This document shows, in pieces, positions 1 through 7,869 of a stretch of DNA of 64,000 nt. A program made the translations under genes and the position numbers. This stretch comes from an uncultured Lachnospiraceae bacterium (GTDB taxonomy: Bacteria; Bacillota; Clostridia; Lachnospirales; Lachnospiraceae). The notes below the pieces were generated by a model, which was given only the letters and a program-made list of their open reading frames with translations, was not told the DNA's origin and searched no databases. The stretch is taken from the NCBI GenBank assembly GCA_947037115.1, contig CAMQTN010000007.1:1-64000 (forward strand). Reading direction: 5' to 3'. The first letter of the stretch is position 1. Each line of letters starts with the position of its first letter.

Positions 1-45
1 GATGAGCGCTAGTCTCGTGGGCTCGGAGATGTGTATAAGAGACAG
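1..45. other. Illumina Nextera adapter contamination
   Basis: Bases 12-45 match the Nextera read-2 transposase adapter, ending with the 19-base mosaic end AGATGTGTATAAGAGACAG. Bases 1-3 (GAT) match the end of the P7 primer and bases 4-11 (GAGCGCTA) occupy the 8-base i7 index position. This is synthetic sequence at a contig end; genomic DNA starts at base 46. The ORF-track entry at 31-216 starts inside it and is an artefact. Confidence 0.97.
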
Positions 46-102
46 ATTTTAATATCATTAAAAACAGAAAAAAACGGAAGGATGTATATAAACTTAAGAA
101 AT

Positions 103-117
103 GATAAAACCTGTTAT
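103..117 (+). promoter_or_regulatory. operator-like box, repressor promoter
   Basis: GATAAAACCTGTTAT overlaps the -35 element of the putative repressor promoter. It shares the GATAAAAC core with two boxes upstream of the ABC transporter, which suggests autoregulation by the LacI-type protein. The palindrome is imperfect. The binding assignment is inference. Confidence 0.35.
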
Positions 118-146
118 TGCAAAAAATACAGATGCCGTCCTATAAT
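117..146 (+). promoter_or_regulatory. putative promoter of lacI-type regulator
   Basis: TTGCAA (117-122), 18-base spacer and TATAAT (141-146), about 65 bases upstream of the chosen regulator start. It fits a vegetative sigma-A promoter. Confidence 0.55.
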
Positions 147-212
147 CATAAAGGAAGAAGACAGTCAGGCCGGATTATGGCAGGGATATTACAGGAAAGG
201 AAGTCTGGGAAT

Positions 213-1241
213 ATGAGAGCGACAATTAAAGATGTGGCAAGGGAGAGCGGTGTTTCCGTCTCGGCGGTTTCGATGGCGCTTTCGGACAAGCCCAGCCGCA
301 TTTCCAAGGAAACGAGACAAAAGGTGAAAGAAGTGGCGGAGCGATTGCATTACCAGCCCAACAGAGCCGCGCTCAGCCTGGTGAATCGTGAAAGCAGAAT
401 GATTGGTATTGTCATGAATGATGTCCGCAACACGCACATTGCAGCGGAGTTTATGGCGATCAACAGGGAATTGTCGGGGAAAGGGTATTCTCTGCTCAGT
501 CATATCCTGGAAGAGCAGACCAGAGATTCCGGTCTGAAGCTGATCAGGCAGATTGCGGCGGAGAATGTGGCGGCCTTGATCTGGGCCAAGCCCTTGGAGA
601 CGGATAATCAGGAAGATCTGTTGAGCTTTCGCAAAAATGTGGAGGGTTTGGGAATACCGGTCATCACCATGGACGACTATGGATTTGACTGCCCGGGCGT
701 GGATGTTTGTTTTGACTATCGCCAGGGCGGATTTCTGGCTACAGAACATCTTCTGGAGCTGGGGCACAGAAGGATTGGATGTCTGGCGGGCGACAGGTCA
801 TATCAGGTGACACAAGAACGGATAGAAGGGTACCGGCAGGCTTTGGAGAAATTTGATGTTTCCTATGATGAAAAGCTTGTCTGCTATGGGGATTATACTA
901 TGGGAAGCGGTTACGAGGCTTTTTCCTATTTAATGGGACAGCGGGTGAGTGCTATATTTTCTTCCAATGATGAGATGGCTTTTGGGCTTTATCGGGCGGC
1001 AAGAAATTATGGGATTCATATTCCGGCAGATATTTCCCTGGTGGGATTTGATAATGTGCCCTTTGCGGATATAATGGAGACGCCGCTGACCACGGTGCGC
1101 GTTCCCAGCGTGGAGATGGGGAGCTTCATCGGAAGGACAGCCATAGAGTTATTGAGTAAAACGTGTGATGAAGAGAGGAAAAAGGTGCTGTATAAGCCGG
1201 ATTTGCTGCGGCGGGGCAGTGCGATCGCAAAAGAAATGTGA
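213..1241 (+). CDS. LacI family transcriptional regulator
   Basis: A sugar-responsive DNA-binding repressor of 342 residues, the usual length for the family. An N-terminal helix-turn-helix (about residues 3-25, TIKDVARESGVSVSAVS) is followed by the hinge helix and a periplasmic-binding-like effector domain from about residue 60 (GIVMNDVRNT at the start, SLVGFDNVPFAD near the end). The ORF track starts it at 117, but the protein similar to the family begins at the ATG at 213, which has AGGAAAGGAA upstream, so the shorter start is preferred. It stands directly upstream of an RbsA-type importer and two glycosidases, so it most likely controls that operon and itself. The effector is unknown; a fructose- or glucoside-derived sugar is an inference from the neighbours. 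Confidence 0.93.
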   Translation: MRATIKDVARESGVSVSAVSMALSDKPSRISKETRQKVKEVAERLHYQPNRAALSLVNRESRMIGIVMNDVRNTHIAAEFMAINRELSGKGYSLLSHILEEQTRDSGLKLIRQIAAENVAALIWAKPLETDNQEDLLSFRKNVEGLGIPVITMDDYGFDCPGVDVCFDYRQGGFLATEHLLELGHRRIGCLAGDRSYQVTQERIEGYRQALEKFDVSYDEKLVCYGDYTMGSGYEAFSYLMGQRVSAIFSSNDEMAFGLYRAARNYGIHIPADISLVGFDNVPFADIMETPLTTVRVPSVEMGSFIGRTAIELLSKTCDEERKKVLYKPDLLRRGSAIAKEM

Positions 1242-1344
1242 GAAGACAACAATATAGAAAATGAGAAAAGGAGACAAAAGGCGGGAGATGCGTATGACTC
1301 TCTCTTTTTTTAGTTATATTAAAAAATGACTAAAAAGGAAATAA

Positions 1345-1358
1345 GATAAAACGATTCA
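1345..1358 (+). promoter_or_regulatory. operator-like box upstream of ABC operon
   Basis: GATAAAACGATTCA shares GATAAAACG with the second box at 1486. The central CG is typical of LacI-family operators. It lies about 65 bases upstream of the -35 element. Confidence 0.4.
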
Positions 1359-1421
1359 ACTAATATTAGAAAGCTAAAAATGTAATTAATGCACAAAAAT
1401 ATGGAAATATAAAAAGAAGTG

Positions 1422-1450
1422 TTGAATATTTAGCGGTGATATTGTATACT
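1422..1450 (+). promoter_or_regulatory. promoter of sugar ABC transporter operon
   Basis: TTGAAT (1422-1427), a 17-base spacer and TATACT (1445-1450). It lies between two GATAAAACG boxes and 72 bases upstream of the GTG start of the ATPase gene. Confidence 0.65.
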
Positions 1451-1485
1451 GTTTTCACAAGAAACGAGTATCTAGGAAGAAAAAT

Positions 1486-1501
1486 GATAAAACGTTTTAG
1501 C
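1486..1501 (+). promoter_or_regulatory. palindromic operator downstream of promoter
   Basis: A perfect 12-base palindrome TAAAACGTTTTA (1488-1499) with a central CG, the layout of LacI-family operators. Being downstream of the predicted transcription start, it could act as a roadblock, and the copy at 1345 could allow looping. The likely ligand protein is the regulator at 213. Confidence 0.6.
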
Positions 1502-1521
1502 TGAATGAGAGGAGGGATAAA

Positions 1522-3015
1522 GTGGATCGAAAAACGGTTGTTGAATTGAAAAATATAAGAAAAGAATTTCCGGGTGTGGTAGCGCTTGATCAAGTCAATT
1601 TGCAACTGAAAACCGCAAGTGTCCATGCATTGGTAGGCGAGAATGGAGCAGGAAAATCAACCTTGATGAAAATTCTGTCAGGAACTTATACAAGTTATGA
1701 GGGCGCTGTACTCGTCAATGGGCAGGAAATTCATATGAAAAGTGAACGGGATGCCTTTGAACACGGAATCTCCATCGTGTCCCAGGAGCTGAATTTCGTG
1801 CCGGAGATGACGATTGCGGAGAATTTGTATCTGGGACGTGAACCTTTAAAAAGGGGATGTTTTCTGAATCAGAAAGAACGAAGTAAAAAGGCGGCAGAGT
1901 TAATCCGGATGATAGGATTGAATTTTGATCCGGAGATGAAAATGGGGGATTTGAGCGTTGCCTCCAGACAGATGATTGAAATCTTAAAAGCAATTTCAAG
2001 AGGCGGCAAAGTGATCATCATGGATGAGCCGACCTCTGCTTTGACAAATAAGGAGACGGAGATTTTTTTCCAGAAGGTCAGAGAACTGAGGGACCAGGGT
2101 ATTGCCTTTGTATTTATATCCCATAGATTGGAAGAGGTATTTTCTTTGTGTGACGAGTACACAGTGCTGCGGGATGGCAAATGGGTAGGGTCCGGACTGC
2201 TCCGGGATGTGAATGAGGAAAAACTGATTTCTCTTATGGTAGGACGGGATATTCAGGAGATTTATCCGCCGGTAAAACCGCATGGTGATCGAGCGGTCCT
2301 TCAAGTAGAAGGACTGACGGGAGAAGGATTTGAGGATATTTCCTTTTCTGTCAGAGAGGGAGAAATATTAGGATTTGCGGGTATGATGGGGGCGGGCAGG
2401 AGTGAGATTGCCAGAGCTGTTTTCGGTCTGGATCAGCCTGTGGCCGGGACCATTACAATGGAAGGAAAACTTTGCCGTTTCCGTTCTACGCAAGATGCCA
2501 TATCGGCGGGTGTGGCTATGGCAACGGAGGACCGGGCGGCCTATGGGTTTGTGGGGGTAAGGTCAATCCGGGAAAATATCATGCTTCCCAATGGTGACCT
2601 GTTTACTCGCTCGGGTTTCTGGCAGAAGGCAAAGATCAATGAGGCTGTTACCGGGATATGCAGTAATCTGGCAGTTAAGGCGCCGGATACGGATACACTG
2701 GTGGGAAATCTAAGCGGAGGCAATCAACAGAAGGTGGTGCTTGCCAAATGGCTGGTACGCGATGTCAAAGTCTTGATTTTAGACGAGCCGACCAGAGGGA
2801 TTGATGTTGGAGCCAAGCAGGAAATTTATAAATTGATTACGGAACTTGCACAAAAGGGTCTGGCTATTTTACTGATTTCATCAGATATGCCGGAAGTGCT
2901 TTCCATGAGTCACAGGGTGGCAGTCATAGCCCGGGGGAAGATGATCGGCGTACTGGAAAGCGGGGAAGCAACACAGGATAAAATTATGAAAATGATAGTG
3001 GAGGCGGATAAATGA
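1522..3015 (+). CDS. sugar ABC transporter ATP-binding protein (RbsA/MglA type)
   Basis: The cytoplasmic ATPase of a CUT2-type sugar importer, 497 residues with two ABC domains as expected. Domain 1 has GENGAGKST at residues 39-47 and a Walker B ending in DEPTSAL. Domain 2 begins at about residue 255, has the degenerate P-loop GMMGAGRSE typical of this subfamily, and a full signature LSGGNQQKV. The start is GTG, with GGAGGG about 8 bases upstream. The stop overlaps the permease ATG (ATGA), so the two are translationally coupled. Family knowledge says such importers usually take monosaccharides (ribose, galactose, xylose, fructose); the adjacent GH3 and GH32 enzymes argue for a short oligosaccharide or a fructose-containing sugar here. 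Confidence 0.95.
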   Translation: MDRKTVVELKNIRKEFPGVVALDQVNLQLKTASVHALVGENGAGKSTLMKILSGTYTSYEGAVLVNGQEIHMKSERDAFEHGISIVSQELNFVPEMTIAENLYLGREPLKRGCFLNQKERSKKAAELIRMIGLNFDPEMKMGDLSVASRQMIEILKAISRGGKVIIMDEPTSALTNKETEIFFQKVRELRDQGIAFVFISHRLEEVFSLCDEYTVLRDGKWVGSGLLRDVNEEKLISLMVGRDIQEIYPPVKPHGDRAVLQVEGLTGEGFEDISFSVREGEILGFAGMMGAGRSEIARAVFGLDQPVAGTITMEGKLCRFRSTQDAISAGVAMATEDRAAYGFVGVRSIRENIMLPNGDLFTRSGFWQKAKINEAVTGICSNLAVKAPDTDTLVGNLSGGNQQKVVLAKWLVRDVKVLILDEPTRGIDVGAKQEIYKLITELAQKGLAILLISSDMPEVLSMSHRVAVIARGKMIGVLESGEATQDKIMKMIVEADK

Positions 3016-3959
3016 AAAAACTAAAAGCAGATGAAATATATAGAAAATATGGGATAGTCTTAATTTTGATTATTTTATTTATTGCTTCTGCAATGATCAA
3101 CGGTAATTTTCTCAAACCTCAGAATCTGATCAATATTTTGAAGCAGATTTCAGTGGTCACGATCATTGCCTGTGGTGAGACCATGTTGATTGTCTCGGGC
3201 ATGATTGATCTGTCGGCGGGACTTTTGTGTACCACATCCATGTGCTTTGCAGCAGGGGTGCTGTCAGCCACAAATAATGTACCGCTGGCTGTATTTACAG
3301 GTATCTCTATTGGTGTAGTGTGCGGTTGGTTAAACGGCTTTATGATTACTCATTTTAAATTACAGCCCTTTATTGCAACGCTTGCTATGACCAATGTGTT
3401 ACAGGGTGTGGTACAGCTTTATACAAACGGTCAGAGTATCGGCGGGGTAGATAAGGTCCGGTTCCTTGGACAGGGGGCGATTCTGGGGATTCCGGTGCCG
3501 GTTATTATCATGATTGTTGTGGTTGTGATCATAGCAATGCTGATGAAGAATACGAAATTCGGAACTTGTATCTATGCTATCGGCGGCAGTGAGAAGACTG
3601 CCATAGCATCAGGAATTAATGTCAACAGGAAGAAACGATTGATATTTACCTTAAGCGGGGCTCTGACCGGGCTTGCAGGGGTAGTCCTGATGGCAAGGCT
3701 GATGGCTGGCATGCCGTCGGTGGGAAGCGGCTATGAGTTTGATGCCATAACGGCGGTTATCGTGGGCGGAACTAGTTTTCTGGGTGGAATCGGTACAGTG
3801 ACAGGCGCTTTGATCGGTTCCATCATCGTAGGACTCATCAATAATATTTTGAACCTGCTTCACGTCTCCACGCAGTATCAGCTTATCGTAAAAGGTTTGT
3901 TGATTGCCGGAGCGGTTATTATAGATATCAAAACAAAAGAGAACAAAAAGAGCAGGTAA
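3012..3959 (+). CDS. sugar ABC transporter permease (RbsC type)
   Basis: An integral membrane permease of 315 residues, BPD_transp_2 (RbsC/AraH) family, with many hydrophobic segments and the recognisable CGETMLIVSGMIDLS and AVIVGGTSFLGG stretches conserved in RbsC-like permeases. It probably forms a homodimeric channel with the RbsA-like ATPase. It starts inside the stop of the ATPase gene and is followed 45 bases later by the binding protein, so one operon is clear. Only one permease gene is present, normal for CUT2 systems. Confidence 0.94.
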   Translation: MKKLKADEIYRKYGIVLILIILFIASAMINGNFLKPQNLINILKQISVVTIIACGETMLIVSGMIDLSAGLLCTTSMCFAAGVLSATNNVPLAVFTGISIGVVCGWLNGFMITHFKLQPFIATLAMTNVLQGVVQLYTNGQSIGGVDKVRFLGQGAILGIPVPVIIMIVVVVIIAMLMKNTKFGTCIYAIGGSEKTAIASGINVNRKKRLIFTLSGALTGLAGVVLMARLMAGMPSVGSGYEFDAITAVIVGGTSFLGGIGTVTGALIGSIIVGLINNILNLLHVSTQYQLIVKGLLIAGAVIIDIKTKENKKSR

Positions 3960-4003
3960 AGGCAATATCATTTTTATGTGCAGGGGCACAGAAAGGAGAC
4001 ATT

Positions 4004-5041
4004 ATGAAAAGGAAAGTGTTAAGAGGTTTAATGCCGGCAGTACTTGCAGTAGCGTTGTTGACAGGATGTGGGGGATCCGGCGAGGATACCGGGGTGCAGG
4101 AGGCGCAGATGCTGGCAGCGGATCAGACGGCTTCTTCAGAGGAACAGAGTGATGGCGCCGGCGGGACGACAACTTCGGATGAAGCATATCTGGTTGGATT
4201 TGCCAATAACAGCGATACTTATAATTACTGTGCAAAGTTTCGTTCCTATTTAAAAGAAGAGACTGAAGCGAAGGGTATCCAGATTATGGTTACAGATGCG
4301 GCAGGTGATACCAATGTGCAGAATGGACAGATTGACGATTTTATCGTGCAGAATGCAAAAGCCGTTTCCGCCATCAGCAACGATCTGGATGGTTCGGTTC
4401 CGGCTCTGGAAGCGGCTAAGACCGCAGGTGTACCTTATATTTCTTTCCTGACTTCGGTTTCAGGAGGAGATGACTACGAGGGTTATATTTATGTAGGTTC
4501 TCCCAATACAGATGCCGGCAAGGCGCAGGGTGATTATCTGTGTGAGGTTCTTCCTGAAAATGCCAAGATACTGTATTTTACCGGTGAGCCTAATGACCAG
4601 CAGTACATTGACAGAAAGCAGGGGCTGACTGATGCTCTGGCGGCCCGCAGTGATGTTGAAATCATGGATGAGTATAATGTGAAAAATGCAAAGGATCAGG
4701 GAATGAGAACAGCGGAAGACTGTTTGATGTCTTATGACGTGATTGATGCGATTGTCTGCCAGAATGATGATGCGGCACTTGGTGTTGTGGAGGCGCTTAA
4801 ATCAGCCGGCAGGCTGGAAGGGATACTGGTTCTTGGCGTGGATGGCAGTGATGATGCACTGGCATCGATCAAGAATGGGGAGATGGCGATGACTGCACTG
4901 CAGGATGCGAGAGCACAGGCACAGGCGGGAGCTGATATTTTTGAACAGCTTAAAAACGGCACCAACCCTGCAGATATTGAAGACGTATATGTACCATTCA
5001 AGATTGTCTCTGCAGATAATGTAGATGAATATTTGAAGTAA
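4004..5041 (+). CDS. sugar-binding lipoprotein of ABC transporter
   Basis: The extracellular substrate-binding subunit, 345 residues, of the RbsB-like (Peripla_BP_4) family. A lipoprotein signal ends in the lipobox LLTGC with Cys22 as lipid anchor. It is followed by a low-complexity linker (about residues 23-60) and the mature domain starting AYLVGFANNSDTYNYCAK. LGVDGSDDALASIKNGEMAMTALQ near the C-terminus is typical of the family. RBS AAGGAGAC is close to the ATG. A hairpin directly downstream may raise its level over the enzymes behind it. The substrate cannot be read from sequence. Confidence 0.93.
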   Translation: MKRKVLRGLMPAVLAVALLTGCGGSGEDTGVQEAQMLAADQTASSEEQSDGAGGTTTSDEAYLVGFANNSDTYNYCAKFRSYLKEETEAKGIQIMVTDAAGDTNVQNGQIDDFIVQNAKAVSAISNDLDGSVPALEAAKTAGVPYISFLTSVSGGDDYEGYIYVGSPNTDAGKAQGDYLCEVLPENAKILYFTGEPNDQQYIDRKQGLTDALAARSDVEIMDEYNVKNAKDQGMRTAEDCLMSYDVIDAIVCQNDDAALGVVEALKSAGRLEGILVLGVDGSDDALASIKNGEMAMTALQDARAQAQAGADIFEQLKNGTNPADIEDVYVPFKIVSADNVDEYLK

Positions 5042-5050
5042 ACGGATGAG

Positions 5051-5080
5051 TGTCCTGCCGTTTGCGGCGGGACATTTATT
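5051..5080 (+). terminator. hairpin between binding protein and GH3 gene
   Basis: TGTCCTGCCG, loop TTTG, CGGCGGGACA forms a 10-pair stem with one G-U pair, followed by TTTATT. It could be a leaky terminator or a 3-prime stabiliser that gives more binding protein than GH3 enzyme. Confidence 0.6.
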
Positions 5081-5110
5081 ATAGGCCGTAAAAAGAAAGG
5101 TTAAATAGCG

Positions 5111-7519
5111 ATGGATAAATATAAAAATCCCAGCCTGTCGGCAGAGGAAAGGACAAAGGATCTGCTTGGGCGTATGACATTGGAACAGAAGATAGACCAG
5201 CTCACTTGTCTTGTGACGATTGAACCGGAAATTCCTGATTTTAAGAAATATGTGCCAACAGGGATAGGACATGTGGGCGCCTTCACCACGGCGTCATGTG
5301 TGGAAGAGATAGTCGAATATGTATATCAGTTACAGAAATTTTTGACACAGGAGACAGAACTGGGAATCCCGGCTTTGGTTCATTGTGAAGCAAGTTCTGG
5401 GGCGCAGTTTACGGAAGCGGATGTTTTTCCCAGTGCGATTGCCCAGGCTTCTACTTTTGAGCCGGAGCTGATTGGACGTATGGCGGAGATCATCCGCAGG
5501 CAGATGCTCGAAGTGGGATTTCGCCAGGCGCTTTCTCCGGTGGTGGATATTGCAAGAGATCCCAGGTGGGGCAGGGTTACGGAGACCTATGGGGAAGATG
5601 CGGCTCTGACATCCGCCATGGCCAGCGCCTTTGTCAAAGGGATTCAGACCGATGATCTGCGGAAAGGTATTGCGGCGACAGCGAAACATTATGTAGGGCA
5701 TGGCATCACGGAGGGCGGCATCAATATGGGGCGGAATATGGTTTCTGCCAGAGATTTGAAAGAAATCCATTGCAAGCCTTTTCAGAGTGCGATTACGGAA
5801 GCGGGGATGCAGGGCATTATGTGTTCCTATTGCTCCATGAACGGGGAACCGGTGGTGGCATCCAAAACACTGCTGACTGATATTTTAAGAGATGAGATGG
5901 GATTTGAGGGGATAGTGGTATCCGATTATGTGGCTGTTGACAGGCTGGTGGATCCTTTCTGCGTGACGGACAGCTTTGAAGAAGCCGGCAATCTGGCTAT
6001 CAGAGCAGGGCTTGACGTAGAGTATCCAAGGCCTAAGGGATTTACGTATGCCATGAAGGATGCGGTAGCGGCAGGAGAGCTTCCCCTGGAAGTGATTGAC
6101 CGGGCGGTGATGAGGGTGCTGAAACTAAAATTTGAACTGGGGCTGTTTGAAAACCCTTATCCGAATATCGAGGAGTTAAAGAAAAACCTGCACTGCAAAG
6201 CCACAGAAACATTAAATGAGGAACTTGCCAGGAAGAGTTTTATCCTCTTAAAAAATGAACATAAGCTGCTTCCTCTTTCCAGAAACCTTAAGAAGATTGC
6301 GGTTCTGGGGCCTCATGGGGATAATGTACGCAGTTATTTTGGAACCTTTTCTTATCCGGCTGCGCTGGATATGTCGCTGGCCAGAGAAGAGGACGGGCAG
6401 GAGTTCGAGGAGCCTGGTCTGATTATTTATGATATCAAACAAAATTATGTGGGGCAGGTCAGAGAGGTTTCTCCCAGAATCGGAAAGCGGATTACCAGAG
6501 AATTTCCTGTGGTCAGAAGTCTGTACCACGCGTTGCAGGAGTATCTGCCGGACAGCCAGATAGTCTATGCGCAGGGCGTTAACTGTGCCGGCAGTGATGT
6601 GGCTGGCATGGAGGAGGCGCTTCGTGTAGCAGCGGATGCGGATGCGGTCATCCTGACCCTGGGGGGAAAGAATGGCTGGGGCATTACCTCTACCGTAGGG
6701 GAGGGTGTGGATTCCACGGACATTGATCTGCCGGGCAGACAGGAAGAATTTGCCCGCAGGGTTTATGAACTGCATAAAAAGACAGTGGTGCTTCATTTTG
6801 ATGGCAGACCGCTCTCAAATGCATATGTGGCAAGTCATTTTGATGCCATTCTGGAAGTTTGGCAGCCAGGTGTCATGGGTGGTCAGGCTCTGTGTAAGAC
6901 TTTGTTTGGAGCATATAATCCAGGCGGCAAGCTTCCTGTTACGGCGGCAAGGAATGCCGGGCAGCTTCCGGTATATTATGGGCTGCCCAGGGGAAGCGGC
7001 TATGTAGCTGCCGGGCATACAGGTATGATACGCAATAAGAACGGCTACATTAATGACACCGCTTATCCTCTGTATTATTTTGGGCACGGATTGTCTTACA
7101 CGACCTTTGATTACAGTGATGCGCGGATTGACCGAACAGAGGTTGTGGCGAAGGATATTATGAACATCAGTGTTACGGTTGAGAATACAGGGAATGTGGC
7201 TGGGGATGAGGTGGTGCAGCTCTATTTCACTGACCAGACGGCGTCGATGGTGCGGCCTACCATGGAACTGGCAGGGTTTAAGAGGATTTCTCTGGAACCG
7301 AGAGAAAAGAAAGAGGTTATATTTCAGATGAAGGTAAGTCAGATGGCCTTTTTGGACCGGGATAACCGCTGGGTTGTGGAAAAGGGGGCGGTTACCTTTT
7401 CCATTGGTTCATCCTGTGCAGATATCCGGCAGAGACTGCATGCGGAAGTGACGGAAAGTGCGCAGGTTGATGAGAGAACCAGAGGATTTTATGCGCAGGC
7501 GGTGGAAAAGAGGATTTAG
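5111..7519 (+). CDS. glycoside hydrolase family 3 beta-glycosidase
   Basis: A retaining beta-glycosidase of 802 residues with full GH3 architecture: an N-terminal barrel with AKHYVGHG and the nucleophile Asp272 in VVSDY, a C-terminal sandwich domain from about residue 400 (KIAVLGPHGDN), and a fibronectin-III-like tail (GDEVVQLYFTD, LAGFKRISL). No signal peptide is visible, so it should act in the cytoplasm on an imported glycoside. The usual SDW after the strand is SDY, a common variant. It is in line with the ABC genes, 69 bases downstream of the binding protein. Exact specificity (glucoside, xyloside, other) cannot be told from sequence. Confidence 0.93.
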   Translation: MDKYKNPSLSAEERTKDLLGRMTLEQKIDQLTCLVTIEPEIPDFKKYVPTGIGHVGAFTTASCVEEIVEYVYQLQKFLTQETELGIPALVHCEASSGAQFTEADVFPSAIAQASTFEPELIGRMAEIIRRQMLEVGFRQALSPVVDIARDPRWGRVTETYGEDAALTSAMASAFVKGIQTDDLRKGIAATAKHYVGHGITEGGINMGRNMVSARDLKEIHCKPFQSAITEAGMQGIMCSYCSMNGEPVVASKTLLTDILRDEMGFEGIVVSDYVAVDRLVDPFCVTDSFEEAGNLAIRAGLDVEYPRPKGFTYAMKDAVAAGELPLEVIDRAVMRVLKLKFELGLFENPYPNIEELKKNLHCKATETLNEELARKSFILLKNEHKLLPLSRNLKKIAVLGPHGDNVRSYFGTFSYPAALDMSLAREEDGQEFEEPGLIIYDIKQNYVGQVREVSPRIGKRITREFPVVRSLYHALQEYLPDSQIVYAQGVNCAGSDVAGMEEALRVAADADAVILTLGGKNGWGITSTVGEGVDSTDIDLPGRQEEFARRVYELHKKTVVLHFDGRPLSNAYVASHFDAILEVWQPGVMGGQALCKTLFGAYNPGGKLPVTAARNAGQLPVYYGLPRGSGYVAAGHTGMIRNKNGYINDTAYPLYYFGHGLSYTTFDYSDARIDRTEVVAKDIMNISVTVENTGNVAGDEVVQLYFTDQTASMVRPTMELAGFKRISLEPREKKEVIFQMKVSQMAFLDRDNRWVVEKGAVTFSIGSSCADIRQRLHAEVTESAQVDERTRGFYAQAVEKRI

Positions 7520-7869
7520 AAAATTTTCAGGATAAATCCAGGCTCATCAAAGGGGTGCATAATCTGTCAGGTGATTATTATAACAAGTTTATTATGATAT
7601 GAAAATATAGGTTGACAGTTGCCTACCAAAATAGGATATTTTAGTGTATGGGAGTTATTATTCCACAAATGTTATGTTTTGGTGTCCCACGGAATCGCCC
7701 ATCGTGTTTTTGCAGCAGATGAAGGATATATGGGAGTATCGCACGATGGAATATTATCGGAGGAGATATGCAGATACCGAATGGGGATAATGAGAAATAA
7801 ATATGGATTCTGCTCCGGTATTGGGTTATGATAGAACATAATAATAATTCTGACGGGGAGGTATCATTT
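7520..7869 (+). other. intergenic stretch before GH32 gene
   Basis: About 350 bases without a convincing gene. The track ORF at 7619-7831 (70 residues) has no RBS and no recognisable domain. The stretch holds a putative promoter (7612-7640) and a long-looped inverted repeat CCATCGTG (699-706 of the 7-kb block) with CACGATGG (742-749), 35 bases apart, of unknown meaning. Confidence 0.5.
7612..7640 (+). promoter_or_regulatory. possible promoter of GH32-fructokinase genes
   Basis: TTGACA (7612-7617), 17-base spacer and a weak -10 GATATT (7635-7640). It is about 230 bases upstream of the GH32 start, so a long leader would result. It suggests the GH32 and kinase genes can be transcribed separately from the ABC operon. 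Confidence 0.4.

Noticed and set aside
31-216. 61-residue ORF at the contig start
   Set aside because: It starts inside the Nextera adapter and has no RBS or domain.
189-767. 192-residue minus-strand ORF
   Set aside because: Shadow of the LacI-type regulator gene; biased composition and no RBS.
7619-7831. 70-residue ORF before the GH32 gene
   Set aside because: No RBS, no domain, and it overlaps the predicted promoter.
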